A stretch of 26,834 nt of DNA from an uncultured Marinosulfonomonas sp. GTDB lineage: Bacteria; Pseudomonadota; Alphaproteobacteria; Rhodobacterales; Rhodobacteraceae. Below the pieces are notes generated by a model. The model saw nothing but the letters and a program-made list of their open reading frames with translations. It searched no databases and had not been told where the DNA came from. The number at the start of each line of letters is the position of its first letter. Within the stretch, counting starts at the first letter, position 1. Both the position numbers and the translations under genes were made by a program. Shown here one piece after another: positions 14,448-22,860 of this stretch. Location of the stretch: contig CAMZKY010000288.1 of assembly GCA_947311455.1 (NCBI GenBank), forward strand, positions 1 through 26,834. The letters run 5' to 3'.

Positions 14448-16652
14448 ATGCGCACTCTTTTAACCCTGTTTTTGGTCCTGTTCGCCACCACCGCTACGGC
14501 CCAAGATCGCTCGTTAAATCATTTGGCTGGTGAACATTCTCTCTACCTGCAACAGCACGCCAGCAATCCGGTGGATTGGTACCCCTGGGGGCATGAGGCA
14601 CTGGAAAAAGCCGAATCCGAAGGCAAGCTGATCTTTGTCTCGGTTGGCTATGCCGCCTGTCACTGGTGCCATGTGATGGAGGAAGAAAGCTTTGAAAACA
14701 CCGAAATTGCTGCCTTTTTGAACTCACATTTTGTCAGCATCAAAATTGATCGCGAACGTCGGCCTGATCTGGATGCGCAATTCATCACCGTTACATCCGC
14801 CCTAACAGGCAGCTCCGGCTGGCCCAACTCGGTTTTTCTAACCCCTGATGGCAACCCATTTTTCGCCGGCACATATTTTCCGCCAACCGATTTTCTAAAC
14901 CTGCTAACCACCATCACTGACGTATGGCGCGACGACGAAACCTCGGTCCGGATCGAAGCCTTTACCATCGCGGACCAGATGCGCAATTATCTGGATCAAA
15001 CCGCAGTTCTGGGTGACATCAGCAGCGCCGACATCAACGCCGCCGCCATCGATATGGTTGGACATATGGACGATTTCAACGGTGGCTTTGGCGATACGGT
15101 GAAGTTCCCTCGCGAAAACAATCTTTTGTTCCTACTGGATCAGGCCAATCGAACAGGGGATGACGGCATTCTGGTCGCCGTCACCCTGACCCTTGATGCG
15201 ATTATCAAAGGCGGCATCAATGATCACGTCGGCGGAGGATTTCACCGCTATGCGACTGATCCGGAATGGAACATCCCTCATTTTGAAAAGATGCTTTATA
15301 ATCAGGCGCTAATCAGCCGCGCCCTGACCCGCGCCTATAGTGCCACGTCAAACCCAGATTATGCCCGAACCGCCCAACGCACGCTTGATTATGTGCTACG
15401 CGAAATGCGTGATCCTGCGGGCGGGTTTTATGCGGCACAAGATGCTGATTCACTGGATGAAAATGGCGCTAGACGCGAAGGTGCGTTTTATGCTTGGACA
15501 CAGGCACAGATGCAGGCCGTTCTGGGTGCAAAATCCCCTATTCCGACCTTGTTCAACACGCAAGCCGATGGCGCGTTTGAAGGGGCCAATATTCTTTACA
15601 CCAATGCCCCCCCGCTGACCGCAGCTGCGCAGGGTGGCATATCCGCCTCAGCCTTGGACACAGCACTTGCCGCGCTGCGCCGCACTCGTGGTCAAACCCG
15701 CGCCGCGCCGATCATCGATAAAAAGATTGTTCTGGCATGGAACGGCGAAATGATTTCCACCTTGGCCGAGGCCGGGCTGGTGTTTAATCGCCCAGATTAC
15801 CTTGCCGCCGCCGAAAATGCGGCAGATTTCATCCTGACCCACATGCAAACTCAAGGTTCCTTGAAACGCATCTGGCTAAATGGGCGCGCCGGCACCAATG
15901 CGCAGCTTTCAGATTACGCTGCGTTTGGGTTGGCCCTGATTGCACTTTACGACTATGGCACGGGTGATGACGATCGCTGGCTCGCCCCTGCCGATAGGCT
16001 GGCCAAAGATATGCTTGCCCTATTTGGCGATCCTGATCAGGCGATGCGCAATTCCGCCAGCCATGATGGGCTTGGCCCGTTTCGCCCGCTGGATGATAAA
16101 GAAATTGCCTCAGGCAATGCGCTAGCGCTTTCGTTTCTGACCCGCCTCAATCGCCGCATGGCCCGCGTGGGCAAGGCCGCGCCCCGCCTTGCCGCCGCGC
16201 TGGCCATCGATGCAATCAATGCTCCGTCACAACGTGCTGCGATCTTAACCGCGCTCGCCAACCTGAAAAACGGCCCCGCCAACGCCTTGCGCACCTCGAA
16301 CGGTGGTGCGGTGCGGGTGTTTGCCTGCCTGACACCTGATAAAACCGCAATAAATTTCACCATCCGCATCCGCAAAGGCTGGCATATCAACGCCCATAAA
16401 CCGCTTGAAGATTACCTGATCGGCATGGCCTTGAAAACCGAAGCCACCCGCCTGCCCGCCTCGGCCTTTCCAACCGCCGAAATCAAAACTCTTGGCTTTA
16501 GCGAAAATCCGTTGGCACTGTATGAGCAGGATTTCACCCTCTCCACCCCGATCCCCACATCGAACGGGCCACATAAAACGACACTCACCTTGCAAGCTTG
16601 TAACGATCAGGTCTGCCTGCCGCCAAATGATATGGTGTTTTGGAGTTGGTGA
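14448..16652 (+). CDS. Exported DUF255 (YyaL/SPATA20-like) thioredoxin-fold protein with C-terminal DsbD-alpha-like domain
   Basis: A 734-residue protein. Residues 1-18 are a signal peptide (LLTLFLVLFATTATA, cleavage before QD). The DUF255 thioredoxin-like domain follows, with HASNPVDWYPWG and the CHWC active-site motif at 71-74, then the (alpha/alpha)6 barrel seen in YyaL/SPATA20 proteins (GGGFHRYATDPEWNIPHFEK, QDADSLDENG, IIDKKIVLAWNGEMI). The last ~120 residues differ: KGWHINAHKPLEDYLI and LTLQACNDQVCLPP match the N-terminal (alpha) domain of DsbD, including its CX4C cysteine pair. I infer a periplasmic thiol-redox role; most DUF255 proteins are cytosolic and their activity is not settled. 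The whole gene is in one frame with no sign of frameshift. Confidence 0.8.
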   Translation: MRTLLTLFLVLFATTATAQDRSLNHLAGEHSLYLQQHASNPVDWYPWGHEALEKAESEGKLIFVSVGYAACHWCHVMEEESFENTEIAAFLNSHFVSIKIDRERRPDLDAQFITVTSALTGSSGWPNSVFLTPDGNPFFAGTYFPPTDFLNLLTTITDVWRDDETSVRIEAFTIADQMRNYLDQTAVLGDISSADINAAAIDMVGHMDDFNGGFGDTVKFPRENNLLFLLDQANRTGDDGILVAVTLTLDAIIKGGINDHVGGGFHRYATDPEWNIPHFEKMLYNQALISRALTRAYSATSNPDYARTAQRTLDYVLREMRDPAGGFYAAQDADSLDENGARREGAFYAWTQAQMQAVLGAKSPIPTLFNTQADGAFEGANILYTNAPPLTAAAQGGISASALDTALAALRRTRGQTRAAPIIDKKIVLAWNGEMISTLAEAGLVFNRPDYLAAAENAADFILTHMQTQGSLKRIWLNGRAGTNAQLSDYAAFGLALIALYDYGTGDDDRWLAPADRLAKDMLALFGDPDQAMRNSASHDGLGPFRPLDDKEIASGNALALSFLTRLNRRMARVGKAAPRLAAALAIDAINAPSQRAAILTALANLKNGPANALRTSNGGAVRVFACLTPDKTAINFTIRIRKGWHINAHKPLEDYLIGMALKTEATRLPASAFPTAEIKTLGFSENPLALYEQDFTLSTPIPTSNGPHKTTLTLQACNDQVCLPPNDMVFWSW

Positions 16653-16698
16653 GCTTTGTTTCTTTTTCGGATAACGATCCCCACCTGAGGCTGGATTT

Positions 16699-17055
16699 TC
16701 AACGAGAATTCAGCTGTTCCAGATAATAACGCACACAGGTTTGCACGTGGCGAAATCGATCACCACCCAGTTTGGTTCCGCCATACCAGCGCGTAACCAC
16801 AATGATGTGATTTTGTAACCCTTCACGTTCTAGCATCCGCAGAATCACCATACCCGCACCGCTTTCGCCATCATCGGCTTTCACTGGCCCGTCGGGCAGT
16901 AGAACAGCCCATGTATTATGCGTGGCCTTTGCGTATTTCTTGATGCGGCACATGGATTTGACAAAAGCTTTGGCGGCAGCGCGATCTTTTACAATGCCAC
17001 CGGTTACCGCGTATTTCGACCCTTTATCGCTGATTACACCTTCAAATTGGAGCAT
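16699..17055 (-). CDS. IMPACT/YigZ (UPF0029) family protein, single-domain form
   Basis: A 118-residue protein made only of the UPF0029 domain: SDKGSKYAVTGGIVKD near the start, NTWAVLLPDG, KADDGESGAGMVILRML, and the strongly conserved VVTRWYGGTKLGGDRF. E. coli YigZ and yeast Yih1/mammalian IMPACT share this domain; YigZ has an additional C-terminal DUF1949 domain that is missing here, so this is a short form rather than a truncation, since it ends cleanly. The domain is linked to ribosome/translation stress control in eukaryotes; the bacterial role is unclear. Its ATG shares one base with the TAA of the upstream M48 peptidase gene (TAATG), so translation is coupled. Confidence 0.8.
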   Translation of the reverse strand: MLQFEGVISDKGSKYAVTGGIVKDRAAAKAFVKSMCRIKKYAKATHNTWAVLLPDGPVKADDGESGAGMVILRMLEREGLQNHIIVVTRWYGGTKLGGDRFRHVQTCVRYYLEQLNSR

Positions 17056-17762
17056 TACATATTTGCAATGGTTTGCCGTACAATTTTTATTCGGTCGAGA
17101 TTAGCAGGATGTGACCCGAGAAATTTGTCCCCTGGATCAGGAATCCGCAAAAAATACTGCGCGCCTTCAATCGCATTATAACCGGCATGTGTTGCAATAA
17201 TTGCACCCATTTCATCGGCTTCTAACTCAAAGTTCTTAGAAAATCGCCTTGCCCCCACAGCACCGCCTATTTTCATCGCTTCTTCAACACCACCTTCATC
17301 AAGCCCCAGAACGGCAGCCATTACACCTCCAAAAATCGCACCTGTTTGCGCTTGTTGTTGTGTGCGTGAAATATGGCCGCGAATCAAATGCCCTGCCTCA
17401 TGCCCCAAAATAAACGCTAACTCGTCGGCGTTTCGCACATCGGCGATCAAAGCTTGCGTAAAAACGATTATCGGTTGTCCATTTTTTTCAAACGTTTGAA
17501 ATGCATTTGGTGGTAGCCTTGCATTTTTAGCAACCACAACATGAAAATTGCAATTCACACCTGTGGCGCGTGCGCGACACTCGCGTTCTGCCACAGGTTC
17601 AACGCGCGCCACAACGGCAAGGAACATGCGCCCAGCCTTTGCAGAAAGCGATGTTTGTTGTACGGCTACAGTTTCTTGGCGAGGGGGATCTGACGGGGCG
17701 GGCGCCATTTCTGCACAGCCCAACAATCCAATGAGTAATCCAAATATTAGAAAATTTCGCAT
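17055..17762 (-). CDS. M48-family metalloprotease, predicted lipoprotein
   Basis: The start at 17762 gives a 235-residue product whose first residues MRNFLIFGLLIGLLGCAEM form a lipoprotein signal with lipobox LLGC (Cys16). An open extension to 17807 adds 15 residues that spoil the signal, so I rejected it. The zinc site is HEAGHLIRGH, with the downstream glutamate in FELEADEMGA, the standard M48 pattern. LPPNAFQTFEKNGQPIIVFTQAL before it matches BepA/LoiP-like outer-membrane proteases, which act in the periplasm on misassembled outer membrane proteins; that role is inferred from family. One-base overlap with the UPF0029 gene downstream couples them. It is separated from hemF by 129 bp. Confidence 0.87.
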   Translation of the reverse strand: MRNFLIFGLLIGLLGCAEMAPAPSDPPRQETVAVQQTSLSAKAGRMFLAVVARVEPVAERECRARATGVNCNFHVVVAKNARLPPNAFQTFEKNGQPIIVFTQALIADVRNADELAFILGHEAGHLIRGHISRTQQQAQTGAIFGGVMAAVLGLDEGGVEEAMKIGGAVGARRFSKNFELEADEMGAIIATHAGYNAIEGAQYFLRIPDPGDKFLGSHPANLDRIKIVRQTIANM

Positions 17763-17891
17763 TCCATCAATCCCGTTTACCAATATAGCCATCGACCAAG
17801 TTAGCAACGTTGTTACTGGCCTATTGGTTCAGTTGCAAACAATCGGCTTCGAATCCAATCAGAGTTCTTTGATCCGGCTCGTAAGCATTGC

Positions 17892-18785
17892 TCAAACCCA
17901 TTTTGCCATTGGCGGTAAACTCATCAACACCGCGTTTGCATCATGGCCTGTTTCAAGGCCAAATTTTGTGCCTCGATCATACACAAGATTATATTCGGCA
18001 TAGAGGCCCCGATGCATAAGCTGGGCATCTTTATCTGCGTCGTTCCAACGCGTGTCGCGGCGCTGTTCAGTAATCGGTACAAATGCTTTTAGAAATGCGC
18101 GGCCAACATCCTGGATAAAAGCAAAATCCCTACCCCAATCACCTGTGTTGTGGTCATCCAAAAAGATGCCACCAACCCCGCGCGCGCGCCCACGGTGTGG
18201 CACATAAAAATACTCGTCAGCCCATTCTTTGAACCGCGGATAGTATCCGGCATCATGTAGATCACAGTGTTGCTTTTGAACGGCATGAAAGGCCGCCGTA
18301 TCTTCGGCATACTCGATGCACGGGTTTAGATCAGAACCACCGCCAAACCACCAGCCATGCGGTGTCCAGAACATGCGGGTATTCATGTGCACAGCAGGGG
18401 CGTGCGGGTTTTGCATATGCGCAACCAGTGAAATGCCCGAGGCCCAAAATCGTGGATCGTCTTTCATTCCGTCAAGGCCTTTGCGCGCAGCCATCGCCGC
18501 CACAGCACGTTCCCCTAAAGTGCCATAAACCGTAGACACATTCACCCCAATTTTTTCAAAAACGCGCCCACCACGCATCACGCTCATCAATCCGCCACCC
18601 GCATCTGATCCATCGTCGCTAGCACGTGTTGTTTCAGACACTTCAAATCGTCCCGCGGGCTGATCAGCAAAAGGGCCTGTGGTTTGGCTGTTTTCCAATT
18701 CTTCAAAAGCCGCAACGATATCATCGCGCAAACTGCGGAACCATAAAGAGGCTTTGTTTTTTTCTGCGTCCATCAGATTTGTCAT
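17892..18785 (-). CDS. hemF: Oxygen-dependent coproporphyrinogen III oxidase
   Basis: A 297-residue HemF, the usual family length. Conserved blocks: GGGLMSVMRGGRVFEKIGVN, then NPHAPAVHMNTRMFW and WWFGGGSDLNPCIEY in the middle, GVGGIFLDDHNTGDW, and YAEYNLVYDRGTKFGLETG near the C-terminus. It decarboxylates two propionates of coproporphyrinogen III to make protoporphyrinogen IX using O2, a late step of heme (and bacteriochlorophyll) synthesis in the cytosol. The gene begins 8 bp after the SDR stop, so it is probably read from the clpS-rsmC-SDR side. The start ATG at 18785 follows GGAGCCGAC. The oxygen-independent HemN is not in this window. Confidence 0.96.
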   Translation of the reverse strand: MTNLMDAEKNKASLWFRSLRDDIVAAFEELENSQTTGPFADQPAGRFEVSETTRASDDGSDAGGGLMSVMRGGRVFEKIGVNVSTVYGTLGERAVAAMAARKGLDGMKDDPRFWASGISLVAHMQNPHAPAVHMNTRMFWTPHGWWFGGGSDLNPCIEYAEDTAAFHAVQKQHCDLHDAGYYPRFKEWADEYFYVPHRGRARGVGGIFLDDHNTGDWGRDFAFIQDVGRAFLKAFVPITEQRRDTRWNDADKDAQLMHRGLYAEYNLVYDRGTKFGLETGHDANAVLMSLPPMAKWV

Positions 18786-18793
18786 GTCGGCTC

Positions 18794-19597
18794 CTAGTAG
18801 ATCGGCGCGCTGGTGGTATCCAGTAGGCTGCGCCCACCATCAATTGTAAGAATTTCACCGGTAATAAAACCAGCGCTTTCAGAGGCAAGAAACTGCACAG
18901 CGTCTGTGATTTCATGGGCCGCAGCGATACGCCCGAGCGGTGTGTGTTTTATGATGTTTGGGCGGATGGTGTCATCCTGTTTCAGAGCTTTTTTCAGGCT
19001 TGCACTCATGACAGAGCCAAAGGCAACGGCATTCACCCGAATGCGGTTTGGCGCAAGGGCAACGGCTAAGGATTGCGTCATTTGATTTAGGGCTGCTGTA
19101 GATACGGCATACCCCATCAAATCAGGATGGATTTGTCTGTCCGCGATTGATGTTAAATTGATTATGGTTCCAACGGGGTCGTCTTCGTTGTCATCATTTT
19201 CTGCCTGCTTGATCATACGCTTGGCAATGGTTTGTGATAACCGCAATGGGGTGATAAGATTTTGCTGCAACATCACATCCATCGCATCATCCGTATTGCA
19301 CAACGGCTTAGATGGGATCACTTGGCGCGTTGCATTGACCAGAATATCAACGCGATCAAAGGCATCCACAGTTGCCGAAAGAAGATTGGCAATGGTTAAA
19401 CGCTGACGCAAATCCCCAGCGAAATACGCCACGTTCTTTTCGGTGTTATCACCAAGTTCATCAATAAGACGGCTTTCGTCCATATCGGCGAACAGAACAT
19501 TTGCACCCGCCGCAACAAAGCTTTGCGCAATGGCCAAGCCAACCCCGTTGGCGGCTCCGGTAACGATGGCAGTTTTTCCAGAAATTGAAAATGACAT
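18794..19597 (-). CDS. SDR-fold oxidoreductase lacking the catalytic lysine
   Basis: A 267-residue short-chain dehydrogenase/reductase. The nucleotide-binding TGAANGVG (13-20) is intact, with Asp38 and Asp40 suggesting NAD preference. Ser150 (INLTS) and Tyr163 of the catalytic set are present, but the YxxxK motif reads YAVST, so the lysine is Thr167 (codon 19097-19099, confirmed from the bases). The structural NNAG motif is also altered (LVNATR). The C-terminus (ESAGFITGEILTIDGGRSL) is a standard classical SDR. Substrate unknown. Loss of Lys usually weakens or abolishes activity, so the protein may be a structural or regulatory pseudo-enzyme or use another mechanism. It lies between rsmC-like and hemF genes with gaps of 15 and 8 bp. 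Confidence 0.82.
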   Translation of the reverse strand: MSFSISGKTAIVTGAANGVGLAIAQSFVAAGANVLFADMDESRLIDELGDNTEKNVAYFAGDLRQRLTIANLLSATVDAFDRVDILVNATRQVIPSKPLCNTDDAMDVMLQQNLITPLRLSQTIAKRMIKQAENDDNEDDPVGTIINLTSIADRQIHPDLMGYAVSTAALNQMTQSLAVALAPNRIRVNAVAFGSVMSASLKKALKQDDTIRPNIIKHTPLGRIAAAHEITDAVQFLASESAGFITGEILTIDGGRSLLDTTSAPIY

Positions 19598-19612
19598 GGT
19601 TCTATTCCTGTA

Positions 19613-20608
19613 TTAACGACGTTTGCTGCGCAGTGGGTGCGACGCATGCAGGATTTTAAACGAATTATCACCCGCGATTTCTTCGACGTTGCGAAAGGTT
19701 TCCGCAAGCGTGCGCTCATAGGGTAAATGCCGGTTTGCCACCATCCACATGCGCCCAGCGGGTTTCAACATGGATGCAGCCGCTGTAATAAAAGCGCGTC
19801 CAATGTTTGGATCAGCTTTTCGACTGGTATGAAACGGCGGGTTTGTGACAATTCCATCGAAGGGAATTTCAGCAGTGAAATGCGTGGCATCTGCCCAATG
19901 GAACACCGCACGCGTGTCCGTAACATTTTCTTTTGCACATTCCAAAGCCGCGTAATCGGCCTCAATCAGGTGCAATTCAGTAACCGAGGCTCGCGTCAGA
20001 ATTTGACGCGATAGGTATCCCCACCCCGCCCCAAGATCCGCCAGACGTTTTGGCAGTTTTTCCGGCAAAGCCGCAGCTAGCGCTATTGAACCACGATCAA
20101 TTTTACCAGCAGAAAACACGCCGGGAACAGTTTTAAACCCGTCAACTTTCGATGTGCCTTTAGGCCGAAATAAACTTGCAGAATCAGCGGGTGCCGTAAA
20201 TGAAAACAGCTTACCATGGGCTTTTGAAAACGCAGGTGAGGTGTCAAATTGTTTGCGGCATTCTTTGAAGAAACTATCAATGCCGTCTGTTTTATTTCCA
20301 TCCACAATAACCAGCCCGTTAGGCGTTACTTGAATTGCATCGGCCAGCATCATTCGGCCAGCCTCTTTGGCGCGCGGCAGAATTATCAGGCTTGCCGCGT
20401 AAGGCCCCCCAGCATCAACACGCACTGAATATCTTTGGGCAGAAAGCGCGTCATGATCGGGTTTAAACCCTTGAATTATCTCACATCGCTCAGAGGGTAA
20501 CCCCCGCAGATCAGTATCGGCGATTGCACCAAAAACACCGATCATCCCATCGTCTGGCAGATGAACAATTCCGTTTTCAACGGCAACGGTTAAACGCGAT
20601 TTTTTCAT
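19613..20608 (-). CDS. rsmC: Class I SAM methyltransferase, RsmC-like (16S rRNA guanine-N2)
   Basis: Starting at ATG 20608 the product is 331 residues. It has the two-domain plan of RsmC: an N-terminal degenerate methyltransferase domain (about 1-160), then a catalytic domain with LADLGAGWGYLSRQIL (motif I) and IVTNPPFHTSRKAD, where NPPFH is the signature of N2-guanine methyltransferases. RsmC methylates G1207 in 16S rRNA; the close relative RlmG modifies 23S rRNA, so the target is inferred. The longer open frame to 20728 overlaps clpS and encodes unrelated residues, so it was rejected; the chosen start lies 16 bp after the clpS stop. It is cotranscribed with clpS and the SDR gene by position. 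Confidence 0.82.
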   Translation of the reverse strand: MKKSRLTVAVENGIVHLPDDGMIGVFGAIADTDLRGLPSERCEIIQGFKPDHDALSAQRYSVRVDAGGPYAASLIILPRAKEAGRMMLADAIQVTPNGLVIVDGNKTDGIDSFFKECRKQFDTSPAFSKAHGKLFSFTAPADSASLFRPKGTSKVDGFKTVPGVFSAGKIDRGSIALAAALPEKLPKRLADLGAGWGYLSRQILTRASVTELHLIEADYAALECAKENVTDTRAVFHWADATHFTAEIPFDGIVTNPPFHTSRKADPNIGRAFITAAASMLKPAGRMWMVANRHLPYERTLAETFRNVEEIAGDNSFKILHASHPLRSKRR

Positions 20609-20624
20609 ACTATATAGAAGGCCC

Positions 20625-20939
20625 CTATTCCTTTTCCATCGTGCATTGCAGTGGATGCTCGGATCTGCGCGCCAATTCCATAACTTGCGCGACCTTGGTT
20701 TCGGCAACCTCATAGGAGTAAACGGCAACCACGGCCAAGCCTTTTTTATGAACCGTCAGCATAATTTCAACGGATTGGGTAGCCGTTAACCCGAACACCC
20801 CTTCCAAAATATGGGTAACAAACTCCATCGGTGTGTAATCATCGTTTAATAACAATACCTTATACATTGGCGGACGAGACGTCTTTTTGCGCGTTTTCAG
20901 GGCAAGATCAGAGTCACCATCGCCATCATTGTTGGCCAT
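20625..20939 (-). CDS. clpS: ATP-dependent Clp protease adaptor ClpS
   Basis: The start at ATG 20939 gives 104 residues, the normal ClpS size; an upstream TTG at 20975 would add 12 atypical residues. After a variable, charged N-terminus the core begins PPMYKVLLLNDDYTPMEFV, with the NDD/YTPMEFV N-degron binding loop, then VHKKGLAVVAVYSYEVAETK, and ends HPLQCTMEKE. ClpS delivers proteins with destabilising N-terminal residues to ClpAP; in alphaproteobacteria clpS commonly sits just upstream of clpA, but here the next gene is rsmC-like. On the minus strand TATATA (21012-21007) in the gap upstream is a possible -10 element, with only a weak -35. Confidence 0.95.
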   Translation of the reverse strand: MANNDGDGDSDLALKTRKKTSRPPMYKVLLLNDDYTPMEFVTHILEGVFGLTATQSVEIMLTVHKKGLAVVAVYSYEVAETKVAQVMELARRSEHPLQCTMEKE

Positions 20940-21079
20940 GCCGCGCAGTGGCAGATTTGTGGATTTAAGTGTCAAAGCGTGCGTCCATTTTTCTTGCTCG
21001 GCCTTTTATATAGGCAATTATCCCAACAGAATAAAGAGGCAGTGATGAGACAAAGTAGCAAGGCGAAAATTATCTCGAT

Positions 21080-21691
21080 TTACAAGCCACCAATTTCTTT
21101 AATCAATGTCAAAATATCATCAATAGAACGCCCATTTTTCACCTGAGCAAAGACAAATGGTTTTGTCCCGCGCATTTTCTTGGCATCGCGCTCCATTACT
21201 GCAAGTGAGGCACCAACATATGGGGCAAGATCGGTTTTGTTGATCACCAGAATATCGGATTTCGTGATCGCTGGGCCGCCCTTGCGCGGAATTTCTTCGC
21301 CTGCGGCCACGTCAATCACATAGATGCTGATATCCGCCAATTCAGGGCTGAACGTTGCAGAAAGATTATCCCCACCGGATTCGATCATCACCACATCCAG
21401 ATCAGGGTGACGCGCGCGCAAATCGACAATCGCCGCAAGGTTGATCGAGGCATCTTCGCGGATCGCGGTATGAGGGCAACCTCCTGTTTCCACGCCATAA
21501 ATTCGGTCTTGGGGCAAGGCTTGCATCCGCATCAGGGCTTCGGCATCTTCTTGGGTATAGATATCATTTGTGACCACGGCGATTGAATAATCATCGCGCA
21601 TTTTTCGGCAAAGCGCCGCTGTTAATGTGGTTTTTCCGGCCCCCACAGGGCCACCAATTCCGATGCGTAAAGGGCCATTGGGGGAGGTCAT
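21080..21691 (-). CDS. ureG: Urease accessory GTPase UreG
   Basis: A 203-residue SIMIBI-class GTPase. The P-loop is GPVGAGKT at 14-21; the metal-binding CPH motif is in GVETGGCPHTAIREDAS; Walker B-like VVMIESGGDNLSATFSPEL and the guanine-specific NKTD (LVINKTDLAPYVG) follow. UreG hydrolyses GTP to drive nickel insertion into apourease within the UreD-UreF-UreG complex in the cytosol. The start overlaps the ureF stop by ATGA (21688-21691). It is the last gene of the urease cluster; the gap before clpS is about 140 bp and I saw no clear terminator in it. Confidence 0.97.
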   Translation of the reverse strand: MTSPNGPLRIGIGGPVGAGKTTLTAALCRKMRDDYSIAVVTNDIYTQEDAEALMRMQALPQDRIYGVETGGCPHTAIREDASINLAAIVDLRARHPDLDVVMIESGGDNLSATFSPELADISIYVIDVAAGEEIPRKGGPAITKSDILVINKTDLAPYVGASLAVMERDAKKMRGTKPFVFAQVKNGRSIDDILTLIKEIGGL

Positions 21692-22335
21692 GAGCGAAAG
21701 AGCCTTGTATATTGGGTTTCATGGTTCATCACGGCAATATCGGCGGCAAAACAACAGCTGCCAAGATCATCAAGAGTTTGCGTTAGGGCGATATTTGCCA
21801 CGGTTTCGATGCAGGGCGCAAGATCGGCCAAACATTTTTGCCCCTCCGTTTGCCCCAACGGCACAAGCCGGATTGCAGCGGATACCAGATTGGAAACAAA
21901 ACTGTGCAAATAAAAATAAGCCGTTGTTTCCAATGGAATATCATGTTGTTTTGCGGCCCATCCAACCGCAACAGGATAGGCCATATCGGGCAAATCACCC
22001 TCCCAGATCGCGCGCGTCGTTCGTGCAAAGCTTGCACCTTGTTGTAGGGTTTCCAGGCGGCGTTCTTTTGCAGGATTCAAGGCATCAGCGAGTGTTGCAA
22101 CGTCTTGCACATCATCCAGATCCTGCGCCTGAAAAGCCGCCGACAATAGAATCACATCGCTGCACCCCGCCCCGTTTTCGATGATTGACTGCAACCAGCT
22201 GTGCAGGGTTTGCGCATCCGAAACCGCCCCGGTTTCAACCGCCCGTTCCAGCCCGTGACTATAGCTAAACGCCCCCACGGGATAGGCAGGCGAAAGCCAT
22301 TGCATCAAGGTTTGAAGAGCGACAGGATTGGTCAT
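21688..22335 (-). CDS. ureF: Urease accessory protein UreF
   Basis: A 215-residue UreF. Typical opening: LMQWLSPAYPVGAFSYSHGLE (broken here by the residue limit into SPAYPVGAFSYSHGLE), followed by SWLQSIIENG and the middle block FARTTRAIWEGDLPDMAYPVAVGWAAKQH, ending in VSNLVSAAIRLVPLGQTEGQK. UreF gates GTPase activity of UreG and bridges it to UreD on the urease. It is all-helical and cytosolic. It overlaps ureG by 4 bases; upstream, 57 bp separate it from the ureE stop with no obvious ribosome binding site at its own ATG. Confidence 0.95.
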   Translation of the reverse strand: MTNPVALQTLMQWLSPAYPVGAFSYSHGLERAVETGAVSDAQTLHSWLQSIIENGAGCSDVILLSAAFQAQDLDDVQDVATLADALNPAKERRLETLQQGASFARTTRAIWEGDLPDMAYPVAVGWAAKQHDIPLETTAYFYLHSFVSNLVSAAIRLVPLGQTEGQKCLADLAPCIETVANIALTQTLDDLGSCCFAADIAVMNHETQYTRLFRS

Positions 22336-22392
22336 TTTAATGATGTGTGTTCCGTGTGTATTTGATATGTATGGTTTTGAGCAGTAAACCTG

Positions 22393-22860
22393 TTAATGTG
22401 CATGCCCATGTGTTCGCCCATGTCCATAGGCGCCGCCCTCGGGGGTGAATGGCTCGGACACATCCCGCAGGATTGCGCCTAGCTGTGCCAACATATCGTG
22501 GATCACATGGTCATGCTGGATCAACAGGCGATCCGGTTCAATCTGGCAGGGGGTATGACGGTTGCCAATGTGCCACGCCAGCCGCACCAGATCATCGCCC
22601 TTGATTTCGATCAACAGTTCCTTGGCGGCAATGATTTTGATCAACCGCCCATCGGTTAACTCAAAAGCATCGCCGTGGTTCAGACTGGTGGTCTGCGGCA
22701 GATCGATAAGCAAGGTGTCGCCGGTGGAAATGGTCAGGGATTTGCGCCGCAAAAACCGATCATCATAGGACAGCAAAATTTCACCAGCAGGGTTTTCCCA
22801 TGCGCCCTTGCGTAAAATGGCACGGGCGACATTTGGCGCATCGGTTTGACCAGATGCCAA
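22393..22860 (-). CDS. ureE: Urease accessory nickel chaperone UreE, without an ATG of its own
   Basis: UreE sequence begins around VARAILRKGAWENPAGE and runs to the His-rich C-terminus GGAYGHGRTHGHAH, with FLRRK, DLPQTTSLNHGDAF and LAWHIGNRHTPCQIEPDRL all in place; length from the TTG at 22860 would be 155, normal for the family. UreE delivers Ni to the UreDFG-urease complex. There is no ATG or GTG at the expected start. The frame is continuous upstream through the repeat R1 into a DUF559 nuclease ORF. Either UreE is made as the C-terminal part of that fusion, or it starts at TTG 22860, just after GGGGAGGG, which is part of the repeat itself (spacing 2-4 bases, tight). All catalytic and metal-binding features appear intact. 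Confidence 0.85.
   Translation of the reverse strand: MASGQTDAPNVARAILRKGAWENPAGEILLSYDDRFLRRKSLTISTGDTLLIDLPQTTSLNHGDAFELTDGRLIKIIAAKELLIEIKGDDLVRLAWHIGNRHTPCQIEPDRLLIQHDHVIHDMLAQLGAILRDVSEPFTPEGGAYGHGRTHGHAH

Noticed and set aside
17763..17807. Upstream extension of the M48 gene
   Set aside because: It would place 15 residues before a clear lipoprotein signal peptide.
20609..20728. Upstream extension of the rsmC-like gene
   Set aside because: It lies over clpS in another frame and encodes residues unlike the family; ATG at 20608 follows the clpS stop.
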